Positions 30,247-41,268 of a stretch of 62,000 nt of DNA are shown piece after piece. This DNA comes from Nematostella vectensis (taxonomy: Eukaryota; Cnidaria; Anthozoa; Actiniaria; Edwardsiidae): contig NC_064045.1 in assembly GCF_932526225.1 (NCBI RefSeq), forward strand, positions 10,010,022-10,072,021, read 5' to 3'. Both the position numbers and the translations under genes were made by a program. The notes under the pieces were generated by a model that saw only the letters and a program-made list of their open reading frames with translations, was not told where the DNA came from and searched no databases. Positions within the stretch are counted from its first letter, which is position 1. Every line of letters starts with the position of its first letter.

Positions 30247-30464
30247 AGGCTGCGACCTTTTTTCCTTTCTTTTCTTTTAATTATTTATTAATTATCTTTT
30301 CTTAGTTTCCTTGTTTGTTCGTTTATTTTCTTTATCTCTTCTATGTCAACATCTTTCCCTCCTTCAGCACCTTTATGTCATGTATCATACTTTCCCACAA
30401 ATGCATTGGATATTCAGTCTATTTTATCGTTCTATTTTTCTAAATATTTGTTTCGGTGGTCTAG

Positions 30465-31169
30465 GATCGTCCTCCATTCTGAACACCAACTACTAGAGCG
30501 ACTTGTATGCCTTCCGGGCCTGTTCAACAGTCTCCCACAAGCTCCTGGCGGCGGTGTTGGCGTGCCGCGTCAGACAGATGGGCGACGAGTACTTTCCATG
30601 CCAATTGTAATTACAAAGGTCCAACAGTGACAATGTTGGTTCCTCCCGAGACTTGTGTTTTTTATTCGCTTATTAAAACACGGTGCATCCTGGGTATATC
30701 AAGGCCCGGTGCATCCTGGGGTTTATTAAGACCCGGTGCACCCTGGGGTTTATTAAGACCCGGTGCATTCTGGGTATCAAGGTTCTCATGTATTTAGTAA
30801 TTTTTCACGATTCAGTAAGCAATAGGTACACATTCTAGTCTTGTTGGTGTGTTGTCTTTCAGTGTGTTACAGTCCTCTAGCAAGGCGTTCCTCTTCACTC
30901 TTTACAATACACAGTGTTACCAGCCCGCCAAACTGCCCCTGACGTACACCCCACATCCCTATGCGCTCTATGATAAAACAAACTATGGCCCGACATTTGG
31001 TAATGGACACGACCTGCACATCGCCGATAATGCCAACAGCAACACTAACTCATACACAAACAAAACATTGTATTCGTCTACGCTCGCCCGGACGGCTGCT
31101 CGGACTATAAATGTCTGGCCGGATCTCAACGTTTCACCCCAAGTGACGTGGAAGTATTTTATGAAGTAG
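30465..31169 (+). pseudogene. Second, damaged TLDc copy
   Basis: Exon 30465 onward reads SSSILNTNY, then TAG (30494-30496), then SDLYAF. It then shifts by one base into GPVQQSPTSSWRRCWRA and STFHANCNYKGPTVTMLV. The expected IFGG-type continuation is missing and a 29-bp repeat begins. The last exon (about 30862-31169) is intact: FLFTLYNTQCYQPAKLPL, YGPTFGNGHDLHIADNAN, stop TAG. There is no membrane exon of its own. Compared with the upstream gene it is a tandem paralogue, or alternative 3' exons of it, with a stop and a frameshift. Confidence 0.7.
30689..30782 (+). repeat. 29-bp tandem repeat, about four copies
   Basis: Units of the form CCCGGTGCATCCTGGGGTTT followed by ATTAAGA, with one- or two-base differences. 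It lies in the intron of the second TLDc copy. Confidence 0.88.
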
Positions 31170-32176
31170 TGCCTTGACTAGATCAGTGAACCAAATATTG
31201 ATTCTTGCATGTGGTTGTCATAGAAACCAAAAGATACTTGGCAATGCCTCTTCAGACAAAGAAGATAACAACAGTCCTCGTATATCAATTATCATGAAAC
31301 ATAGATATTTGAAAAAAAAGAAAGAAATCGATAATTGCAATGAGTTAATGATAATCGTTGATGATGATGATAAGCGATTTAAGATTAAACAGTGTTAAAT
31401 GGGCACAACACTAAGTAGGAGTGAATATGATAGTATGAAATACGTGTGATAAGCAAACTTTAACTGTTTTCTGTGGTATAGATTAAATGAAATAATCTTA
31501 TTTGCTCCTCTACACAATTGTATGGTTTTAGCGAATGTACAACATGTACCTGTACATGTATTTTTCTATCCACTTTACGCGAGATGAACAAAGGCTTGTA
31601 TTTTTTCTGTGACGCTCATTTTATAATCCCGGAATGTGGTTTCAGTGATTGTTCATGATTCCAACTGTTTAATAAATGGCACTTATCACTTGAGAGTGTA
31701 AGTGGACCTTGTGTCCTCGTGAAGCAATGCCTTCGCTCATTACAGAAAAGTCTACTTTAGGCCGGTAGGCTGGGGATGAGGGGGAGTACGAAAAGTACCA
31801 TAAACAAATTTAATATAAAAAGACTAATTCATTTTTTTTTCTAAATTGAGTGTCAAGTCTTTTGAAATGATTCATAACAGCCTTATAGTGCACTCCTTCA
31901 AACTTCAGCTGTTCTTGTAAAAGGGTGTTAGGGGACAGGACATAGCAGGGGGGAGCCATGGGGGCATGTACCCTACCCCCCGCCCCGCCCCTCATTTCCA
32001 AAATAAAATTGTGAATGGCCAGTAGGGGGCTTGGCTTTGTTCCCAAATATTTTATTGAAGTTTCTGTACCTTTCTCCCCCTCCCCTCCCCTACTCCCAAA
32101 ATATTTCTGCTACCTGATACAGCTCTGGGTAAATAGGAACAGCGGGGAGTCCACGACGGCGCACATGCAAGATTCC
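31170..32176. other. 3' flank of TLDc copy, no gene seen
   Basis: AT-rich sequence with an AATAAA near 31670 that could end the TLDc transcript. It also holds a G/C-run fragment (about 31940-32040) of the dispersed repeat described at 29410. No coding evidence. Confidence 0.5.
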
Positions 32177-35100
32177 AGCGCGCACTAACACCTTTCTCTT
32201 AGCGTGCAGATAAATCTAACGCGTGTAGCGCGCACTAACACCTTTCTCTTAGCGTGCAGATAAATCTAACGCGTGCAGATAAATCTAACGCGTACAGCGC
32301 GCACTAACACCTTTCTCTTTTAGCGTGCAGATAAATCTAACGCGTGTAGCGCGCACTAACACCTTTCTCTTTTAGCGTGCAGATAAATCTAACGCGTGCA
32401 GATAAATCTAACGCGTACAGCGCGCACTAACACCTTTCTCTTTTAGCGTGCAGATAAATCTAACGCGTGCAGCGCGCACTAACACCTTTCTCTTTTAGGG
32501 TGCAGATAAATCTAACGCGTGCAGCGCGCACTACCACCTTTCTCTTTTAGCGTGCAGATAAATCTAACGCGTGCAGCGCGCACTAACACCTTTCTCTTTT
32601 AGCGTGCAGATAAATCTAACGCGTGCAGCGCGCACTAACACCTTTCTCTTTTAGGGTGCAGATAAATCTAACGCGTGTAGCGCGCACTAACACCTTTCTC
32701 TTTTAGGGTGCAGATAAATCTAACGCGTGTAGCGCGCACTAACACCTTTCTCTTTTAGGGTGCAGATAAATCTAACGCGTGTAGCGCGCACTAACACCTT
32801 TCTCTTTTAGGGTGCAGATAAATCTAACGCGTGTAGCGCGCACTAACACCTTTCTCTTTTAGCGTGCAGATAAATCAAACGCGTGTAGCGCGCACTAACA
32901 CCTTTCTCTTTTAGCGTGCAGATAAATCTAACGCGTGTAGCGCGCACTAACACCTTTCTCTTTTAGCGTGCAGATAAATCAAACGCGTGTAGCGCGCACT
33001 AACACCTTTCTCTTTTAGCGTGCAGATAAATCTAACGCGTGTAGCGCGCACTAACACGTTTCTCTTTTAGGGTGCAGATAAATCTAACGCGTGCAGCGTG
33101 CACTAACACCTTTCTCTTTTAGGGTGCAGATAAATCTAACGCGTGTAGCGCGCACTAACACCTTTCTCTTTTAGCGTGCAGATAAATCAAACGCGTGTAG
33201 CGCGCACTAACACCTTTCTCTTTTAGCGTGCAGATAAATCTAACGCGTGTAGCGCGCACTAACACCTTTCTCTTTTAGGGTGCAGATAAATCTAACGCGT
33301 GCAGCGTGCACTAACACCTTTCTCTTTTAGGGTGCAGATAAATCTAACGCGTGTAGCGCGCACTAACACCTTTCTCTTTTAGGGTGCAGATAAATCTAAC
33401 GCGTGCAGCGTGCACTAACACCTTTCTCTTTTAGCGTGCAGATAAATCTAACGCGTGTAGCGCGCACTAACACCTTTCTCTTTTAGCGTGCAGATAAATC
33501 TAACGCGTGTAGCGCGCAGATAAATCTAACGCGTGTAGCGCGCACTAACACCTTTCTCTTTTAGCGTGCAGATAAATCTAACGCGTGCAGCGCGCACTAA
33601 CACCTTTCTCTTTTAAGGTGCAGATAAATATAACGCGTGTAGCGCGCACTAACACCTTTCTCTTTTAGCGTGCAGATATATCTAACGCGTGCAGCGCGCA
33701 CTAACACCTTTCTCTTTTAGCGTGCAGATAAATCTAACGCGTGCAGCGCGCACTAACACCTTTCTCTTTTAGCGTGCAGATAAATCTAACGCGTGCAGCG
33801 CGCACTAACACCTTTCTCTTTTAAGGTGCAGATAAATATAACGCGTGTAGCGCGCACTAACACCTTTCTCTTTTAGCGTGCAGATAAATCTAACGCGTGT
33901 AGCGCGCACTAACACCTTTCTCTTTTAGCGTGCAGATAAATCTAACGCGTGTAGCGCGCACTAACACCTTTCTCTTTTAGCGCGCAGATAAATCTAACGC
34001 GTGTAGCGCGCACTAACACCTTTCTCTTTTAGCGTGCAGATACATCTAACGCGTGCAGCGCGCACTAACACCTTTCTCTTTTAAGGTGCAGATAAATATA
34101 ACGCTTGTAGCGCGCACTAACACCTTTTTCTTTTAGCGTACAGATATATCTAACGCGTGCAGCGCGCACTAACACCTTTCTCTTCTAGCGTGCAGATAAA
34201 TCTAACGCGTGCAGCGCGCACTAACACCTTTCTCTTTTAGCGTGCAGATAAATCTAACGCGTGCAGCGCGCACTAACACCTTTCTCTTTTAGCGCGCAGA
34301 TAAATCTAACGCGTGTAGCGGGCACTAACACCTTTCTCTTTTAGCGTGCAGATAAATCTAACGCGTGCAGCGCGCACTAACACCTTTCTTTTTTAGCGTG
34401 CAGATAAATCTAACGCGTGTAGCGCGCACTAACACCTTTCTCTTTTAGCGCGCAGATAAATCTAACGCGTGTAGCGCGCACTAACACCTTTCTCTTTTAG
34501 CGTGCAGATAAATCTAACGCGTGTAGCGCGCACTAACACCTTTCTCTTTTAGCGCGCAGATAAATCTAACGCGTGTAGCGCGCACTAACACCTTTCTCTT
34601 TTAGCGTGCAGATAAATCTAACGCGTGCAGCGGGCACTAACACCTTTCTCTTCTAGCGTGCAGATAAATCTAACGCGTGTAGCGCGCACTAACACCTTTC
34701 TCTTTTAGCGTGCAGATAAATCTAACGCGTGCAGCGCGCACTAACACCTTTCTCTTTTAAGGTGCAGATAAATATAACGCGTGTAGCGCGCACTAACACC
34801 TTTCTCTTTTAGCGTGCAGATAAATCTAACGCGTGCAGCGCGCACTAACACCTTTCTCTTCTAGTGTGCAGATATATCTAACGCGTGCAGCGCGCACTAA
34901 CACCTTTCTCTTTTAGCGTGCAGATAAATCTAACGAGTGCAGCGCGCACTAACACCTTTCTCTTTTAGCGTGCAGATAAATCTAACGCGTGCAGCGCGCA
35001 CTAACACCTTTCTCTTTTAAGGTGCAGATAAATATAACGCGTGTAGCACGCACTAACACCTTTCTCTTTTAGCGTGCAGATATATCTAACGCGTGCAGCG

Positions 35101-37234
35101 CGCACTAACACCTTTCTCTTTTAGCGTGCAGATAAATCTAACGCGTGCAGCGCGCACTAACACTTTTCTCTTTTAGCGTGCAGATAAATCTAACGCGTGC
35201 AGCGCGCACTAACACCTTTCTCTTTTAAGGTGCAGATAAATATAACGCGTGTAGCGCGCACTAACACCTTTCTCTTTTAGCGTGCAGATATATCTAACTT
35301 GTGCAGCGCGCACTAACACCTTTCTCTTTTAGCGTGCAGATAAATCTAACGCGTGTAGCGCGCACTAACACCTTTCTCTTTTAGCGCGCAGATAAATCTA
35401 ACGCGTGCAGCGCGCACTAACACCTTTCTCTTTTAGCGTGCAGATAAATCTAACGCGTGCAGCGCGCACTAACACCTTTCTCTTCTAGCGTGCAGATAAA
35501 TCTAACGCGTGTAGCGCGCACTAACACCTTTCTCTTTTAGCGTGCAGATAAATCTAACGCGTGCAGCGCGCACTAACACCTTTCTCTTTTAAGGTGCAGA
35601 TAAATATAACGCGTGTAGCGCGCACTAACACCTTTCTCTTTTAGCGTGCAGATAAATCTAACGCGTGTAGCGCGCACTAACACCTTTCTCTTTTAGCGTG
35701 CAGATAAATCTAACGCGTGTAGCGCGCACTAACACCTTTCTCTTTTAGCGTGCAGATAAATCTAACGCGTGCAGCGCGCACTAACACCTTTCTCTTTTAA
35801 GGTGCAGATAAATCTAACGCGTGCAGCGTGCACTAACACCTTTCTCTTTTAGCGTGCAGATAAATGTAACGCGTGTAGCGCGCACTAACACCTTTCTCTT
35901 TTAGCGTGCAGATAAATCTAACGCGTGTAGCGCGCACTAACACCTTTCTCTTTTAGCGCGCAGATAAATCTAACGCGTGTAGCGCGCACTAACACCTTTC
36001 TCTTTTAGCGTGCAGATAAATCTAACGCGTGTAGCGCGCACTAACACCTTTCTCGTTTAGCGCGCAGATAAATCTAACGCGTGTAGCGCGCACTAACACC
36101 TTTCTCTTTTAGCGTGCAGATAAATCTAACGCGTGCAGCGCGCACTAACACCTTTCTCTTTTAAGGTGCAGATAAATATAACGCGTGTAGCGCGCACTAA
36201 CACCTTTCTCTTTTAGCGTGCAGATATATCTAACGCGTGCAGCGCGCACTAACACCTTTCTCTTTTAGCGTGCAGATAAATCTAACGCGTGCAGCGCGCA
36301 CTAACACTTTTCTCTTTTAGCGTGCAGATAAATCTAACGCGTGCAGCGCGCACTAACACCTTTCTCTTTTAAGGTGCAGATAAATATAACGCGTGTAGCG
36401 CGCACTAACACCTTTCTCTTTTAGCGTGCAGATAAATATAACGCGTGTAGCGCGCACTAACACCTTTCTCTTTTAGCGTGCAGATAAATCTAACGCGTGT
36501 AGCGCGCACTAACACCTTTCTCTTTTAGCGCGCAGATAAATCTTACGCGTGTAGCGCGCACTAACACCTTTCTCTTTTAGCGTGCAGATACATCTAACGC
36601 GTGCAGCGCGCACTAACACCTTTCTCTTTTAAGGTGCAGATAAATATAACGCGTGTAGCGCGCACTAACACCTTTTTCTTTTAGCGTACAGATATATCTA
36701 ACGCGTGCAGCGCGCACTAACACCTTTCTCTTCTAGCGTGCAGATAAATCTAACGCGTGCAGCGCGCACTAACACCTTTCTCTTTTAGCGTGCAGATAAA
36801 TCTAACGCGTGTAGCGCGCACTAACACCTTTCTCTTTTAGCGCGCAGATAAATCTAACGCGTGTAGCGGGCACTAACACCTTTCTCTTTTAGCGTGCAGA
36901 TAAATCTAACGCGTGCAGCGCGCACTAACACCTTTCTCTTTTAGCGTGCAGATAAATCTAACGCGTGTAGCGCGCACTAACACCTTTCTCTTTTAGCGCG
37001 CAGATAAATCTAACGCGTGTAGCGCGCACTAACACCTTTCTCTTTTAGCGTGCAGATAAATCTAACGCGTGTAGCGCGCACTAACACCTTTCTCTTTTAG
37101 CGCGCAGATAAATCTAACGCGTGTAGCGCGCACTAACACCTTTCTCTTTTAGCTTGCAGATAAATCTAACGCGTGCAGCGCGCACTAACACCTTTCTCTT
37201 TTAAGGTGCAGATAAATATAACGCGTGTAGCGCG
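32177..37234 (+). repeat. 52-bp satellite array, left part (~97 copies)
   Basis: Head-to-tail copies of a 52-bp unit: AGCGCGCACTAACACC, TTTCTCTTTTAG, CGTGCAGATAAATCTAACGC, GTGT. The period is exactly 52 over long stretches (for example 33901, 33953). The first copies lack two T. Sub-variants are ATATATCTAAC, TTAAGGTGCAGATAAATATA, TTAGCGCGC and GTGCAGC. It is CpG-rich (ACGCGT, GCGCGC). It has no coding content. The array resumes after a LINE insertion at 41269. Confidence 0.97.
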
Positions 37235-40200
37235 TGCTTAGGGTGACTACTCCCCACGGCTCTGGTCACCTAATTCCTGTATAACTACCTTCACGTGGTG
37301 CACCTGTCTTAGACAAAATGTTATACCAGGGACCGAACCAGGGACGGTATATTCCCTTCTGGGCAGATGGAGCCTGTTAGCCTTGGTAGGCAATCCATCT
37401 AGGGATTTGCTCACCCGAGTCACAGAAAAGACTGCTATGGCGGATCAGGCAGAAGATGCCCACTTTGGGTTAAATGGCTGAGAAGGCGTTGCAGCAAGGC
37501 ACCGTGGAATGCTTAGGGCGTGACAGAGCACTAAAGACGTCACGGCCATCACACTGCGGCCAAGGAGATCACCAGCCGTGACGACTCTTCGTACCACTGG
37601 ATTCTGGCTTCTGCGGCAGAGAGAGTGGGATTGCCCCTGTGCAACGGCTTTTCCACTATAATATCTTTCTCGCACAGGTTTCGTTGTACTTTCATCTTAT
37701 TATCTTTCTTCATCTTACTTCTTCAATAAGCCCTACGGCGATGGGGGGTTGGCGAAAGCAACAGGTGGAGGTGAACACTGGGAGTTGTAGTCAAAAACCT
37801 GCACGTAGGCGGCCATGGACAGATGGTCGCTCTTTATCTGTACCCAGGGCAGCAGACAAGTTCGGCAGCATCCATGGCGACTGAGCAGCCCTCTTCAGGA
37901 CAGCACTGCTCACCCTAGTGAGGGAGGGACCTAGAAAAGGTGGTCTAAACATTGCCTGCCCTACTGCATCTGGCCAGCAAGCCGCGGCTGGCAGATCATC
38001 CATCTATGCGGTCGAAGCGATAGAAGAAAAAATAAACTACTCTTAGGAGCATGGAATGTCCGTACCCTTATGGACAGAGGAATCATAAGACCCCAAAGGA
38101 GAACAGCTCTAGTTGCCAAAGAACTAGCACGCTACAACATCGACATCGCAGCTTTGAGCGAGACCCGCCTCGCCGATGAAGGTTCTCTTACAGAACAGAC
38201 CAGCGGTTACACTTTCTTTTGGAAAGGGAAGGCCGCACACGAAGACAGGATCCACGGGGTTGGACTGGCTATTAGGACAAGTCTACTGAAAGAACTTCCA
38301 GACTTACCTACAGGTGTCAACGAAAGGCTGATGAAGTTACGTCTACCTCTCTGTTACAAGCGCTATGCAACAATCATCAGCGCATATGCTCCCACCCTCA
38401 CGAGCCCAGAGGAGACAATCGAGCAGTTTTATGACGACCTCAGTTACATCCTGAGCTCTGTTCCCGCCGGTGATAAGATCATCCTGCTCGGAGACTTAAA
38501 CGCCCGAGTTGGTCGGGACTACGAACGATGGGATGGAGTGCTAGGAAGACACGGCGTTGGCAAGATGAATAACAGCGGCCTCCTACTGTTAAGCAAGTGT
38601 GCGGAGTACGATCTGGTCATCACCAACACTGTGTTCAGAATGGCAGACAAGTTCAAGACGACCTGGATGCATCCAAGATCAAAACAGTGGCATCTCATAG
38701 ACTTTGTTATCGTCCGCCAGCGTGACATCCAGGATGTCCACGTCACCAGAGCCATGCGAGGAGCGGAATGCTGGACAGATCACCGCCTAGTCCGCTGCAC
38801 TCTGAAACTTCACATTGCGACACGTCACCCAAAGCGTCCAAAGCTTGTGCGCACGCCCTTCAACACAGCCAGACTCCAACAGCCTTCCTACCTACAGAAG
38901 TTCCAGAACAGCCTGAATGAGAAGCTGACTGCAAACGGGCCTTTGTCTGGAGATCCAAAGGAGAAGTGGAACCAGTTCAGAGATGTAGTCACCGAGACAG
39001 CAAAGACAGCTCTTGGCCCAAAGACGCGGAAACACCAGGATTGGTTCGACGAGAACAACGAAGCAAATGAAAATCTACTTGCCAGAAAGAACAAGGCATT
39101 CATGGAATGGCAAAACGATCCGAGCTCCGCTGCAAAGAAAGACAGATTTAAGTCCTTACAGTACTTGGCTCAGCAGGAAATAAGAACGATGCGTGACCAG
39201 TGGTGGGAGAAGAAGGCCGAAGAGATTCAAGGCTTTGCAGACTCTAACAACTCAAAACATTTCTTTAGCTCCATCAAAACAGTCTACGGTCCATCGAAAT
39301 CTGGTTCCGCTCCCTTGCTATCAGCAGACGGAGCCACGCTCATCAAGGACAAAACTGCAATCAAGATGAGGTGGAGGGAACACTTTAGTCAACTTCTCAA
39401 TCGCCCGTCGTCAGTAGACCAGTCTGCACTTGACCAAATCCCTCAACAGCTACTAATCGAGGAACTCAGCGATCCCCCATCCATGGAGGAACTCACGAAG
39501 ACCATCAAGCAAATGTCATCTGGGAAAGCTGCAGGCAAGGACGGTATACCAGCGGAGGTATACAAGGCCCTTAGCGATGAGGCCCTGCACGCTTTTCACA
39601 GCGTCCTGATCAGCATCTGGGACAAGGAAGTAATGCCTGCCGACCTACGTGATGCATCAATAGTCGCCCTGTACAAGAACAAAGGCACTCGCACAGTGTG
39701 CGAAAATCACAGGGGTATATCCCTTCTCACAATCGCCGGAAATATCCTCGCCCGCATCATGCTGAACAGGCTGATTCCATCCGTTGCAGAGAAAAACCTC
39801 CCTGAGTCACAGTGCGGCTTCCGCCCTGGTAGATGCACAGTTGACATGGTATTTACAGTAAGACAGATCCAGGAGAAGTGCCTTGAGCAGAATATGAACC
39901 TCTACGCAGTCTTCATCGACCTCACCAAAGCTTTCGACACCGTCAACCGCGAAGCATTGTGGATTATCCTCAGTAAGCTTGGATGCCCTGCAAAGTTTAC
40001 AACCTTGATTAGGCTGTTCCACGACGACATGACGGGTGAAGTCCTGTCCGATGGTGAGCCCTCTGAGAGCTTCAGTATCTCCAACGGTGTGAAACAAGGC
40101 TGTGTGCTTGCTCCAGTGTTGTTCAATCTCTTCTTCACCCAGGTACTGCTTCACGCTGTGCGAGACCTTGACCTTGGTGTCTACATCAGGTACCGGCTGG

Positions 40201-41268
40201 ACGGCTCACTGTTTGACCTGCGACGTCTTACGGCCAAGACAAAGACCATGAAAAGGCTTATACTTGATGCCCTGTTCGCCGACGACTGCGCGCTGATGGC
40301 TCACCAGGAGAATCATCTACAGACTATCGTGGACAAGTTCTCTGAAGCGTCAAAGTTGTTCGGTCTGAAAATCAGTCTTAGTAAGACGGAAGTTCTCCTT
40401 CAACCCGCACCAGACAGTATCCCCCAGCAGCCATGCATAACCATCGATGGCACACAGCTGAAGAATGTCGACTCATTCGTGTACCTGGGCAGCACCATCT
40501 CCAACGACAACACGCTGGACAAAGAGATTGCGGCCAGGATCCAGAAAGCGAGCCATGCATTGGGAAAACTCCGTACCAAAGTCTTACAACATCAGGACAT
40601 TCGCCTGTCAACAAAGCTGAAGGTTTATAATGCTATCGTCCTCCCGTCACTACTATACGGCCGCGAGACTTGGACCCTTTACTGTAGACATATCAAGAAG
40701 CTGGAGCGATTCCACACACGCTCTCTGCGGGCAATCATGCGCATACGCTGGCAGGACCGCATTACAAACCTCGAAGTCCTAGACAGAGCTGACACCACAA
40801 GCATTGAAGCCAAGATACTCCAAGCCCAGCTTCGTTGGTCTGGCCACGTCATTCGCATGGAGGAGTCAAGAATTCCACGGCAGGTGCTTTACAGTGAGCT
40901 AGCGTCTGGTTACCGCAAGAAGGGTCGCCCAAAGAAGAGGTACAAAGACAACCTCAAATCCAACCTCAAATGGACAAGTCTCCTACCTCGACAGCTCGAG
41001 GCGGCGGCGTCCAATAGAACTTGCTGGCGTGCCCTCACAAGTAATGCGGTGCAGTCCTTTGAGGGTGACCGTCGTAGTCGCCTTACGGCTGCACGTCACC
41101 GGCGTCACCGAGCTGCTTCTGCCTCTGTCCCGACAACTGGCGTCCCATGCCCCATCTGCAACCGCATCTGTGCATCGGACTTTGGTCTGCGTAGCCACAT
41201 GCGTGTCCACAAATAAGATGAGATTCAACGTATCGTCTTCCTCGGCTCGAGAGACAACCATGATGATG
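37235..41268 (+). mobile_element. 4.0-kb non-LTR retrotransposon inserted in the satellite
   Basis: The element is bounded by a 21-bp direct repeat, AAATATAACGCGTGTAGCGC+G, at 37214-37234 and 41269-41289. The flanks carry the rarer AAATATA satellite variant on both sides, which favours a true target duplication over chance phasing in the array. It has a 5' UTR of about 700-830 bp, one long ORF, and a short 3' UTR ending in ATGATGATG. Short-repeat 3' tails suit CR1/L2/RTE-like elements. There is no poly-A. Confidence 0.93.
38070..41216 (+). CDS. LINE polyprotein: APE endonuclease, reverse transcriptase, C2H2 finger; intact
   Basis: Open for 1,048 codons from ATG 38070 to TAA 41214-41216. The same frame is open upstream to about 37935, and GAWNVRTL just before the Met is the usual start of this endonuclease, so the true start is probably further 5' or non-ATG. 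Endonuclease motifs: AALSETRLADEG, LGDLNARVG, TDHRLVR. RT: NHRGISLLTIAG, GFRPGRCTVD, FIDLTKAFDTVNRE, NGVKQGCVLAPVLF and catalytic FADDCAL. The C-terminus has CPICNRIC and HMRVH spaced C-x2-C-x12-H-x4-H. All key residues are present and there is no stop or shift, so the copy may be active. NHRGISLL differs from the NYRPIS of the other LINE here, marking a different clade, which I cannot name without a tree. Confidence 0.95.
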   Translation: MDRGIIRPQRRTALVAKELARYNIDIAALSETRLADEGSLTEQTSGYTFFWKGKAAHEDRIHGVGLAIRTSLLKELPDLPTGVNERLMKLRLPLCYKRYATIISAYAPTLTSPEETIEQFYDDLSYILSSVPAGDKIILLGDLNARVGRDYERWDGVLGRHGVGKMNNSGLLLLSKCAEYDLVITNTVFRMADKFKTTWMHPRSKQWHLIDFVIVRQRDIQDVHVTRAMRGAECWTDHRLVRCTLKLHIATRHPKRPKLVRTPFNTARLQQPSYLQKFQNSLNEKLTANGPLSGDPKEKWNQFRDVVTETAKTALGPKTRKHQDWFDENNEANENLLARKNKAFMEWQNDPSSAAKKDRFKSLQYLAQQEIRTMRDQWWEKKAEEIQGFADSNNSKHFFSSIKTVYGPSKSGSAPLLSADGATLIKDKTAIKMRWREHFSQLLNRPSSVDQSALDQIPQQLLIEELSDPPSMEELTKTIKQMSSGKAAGKDGIPAEVYKALSDEALHAFHSVLISIWDKEVMPADLRDASIVALYKNKGTRTVCENHRGISLLTIAGNILARIMLNRLIPSVAEKNLPESQCGFRPGRCTVDMVFTVRQIQEKCLEQNMNLYAVFIDLTKAFDTVNREALWIILSKLGCPAKFTTLIRLFHDDMTGEVLSDGEPSESFSISNGVKQGCVLAPVLFNLFFTQVLLHAVRDLDLGVYIRYRLDGSLFDLRRLTAKTKTMKRLILDALFADDCALMAHQENHLQTIVDKFSEASKLFGLKISLSKTEVLLQPAPDSIPQQPCITIDGTQLKNVDSFVYLGSTISNDNTLDKEIAARIQKASHALGKLRTKVLQHQDIRLSTKLKVYNAIVLPSLLYGRETWTLYCRHIKKLERFHTRSLRAIMRIRWQDRITNLEVLDRADTTSIEAKILQAQLRWSGHVIRMEESRIPRQVLYSELASGYRKKGRPKKRYKDNLKSNLKWTSLLPRQLEAAASNRTCWRALTSNAVQSFEGDRRSRLTAARHRRHRAASASVPTTGVPCPICNRICASDFGLRSHMRVHK

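Noticed and set aside
32177-37234. CRISPR-like or ribozyme-bearing array
   Set aside because: No spacers, and the 52-bp unit lacks the hammerhead core CTGATGA; a plain satellite with acceptor-like content fits better.
37639-37884. ORF1 of the satellite-nested LINE
   Set aside because: Short, no nucleic-acid-binding motif, and it lies in what reads as the 5' UTR.
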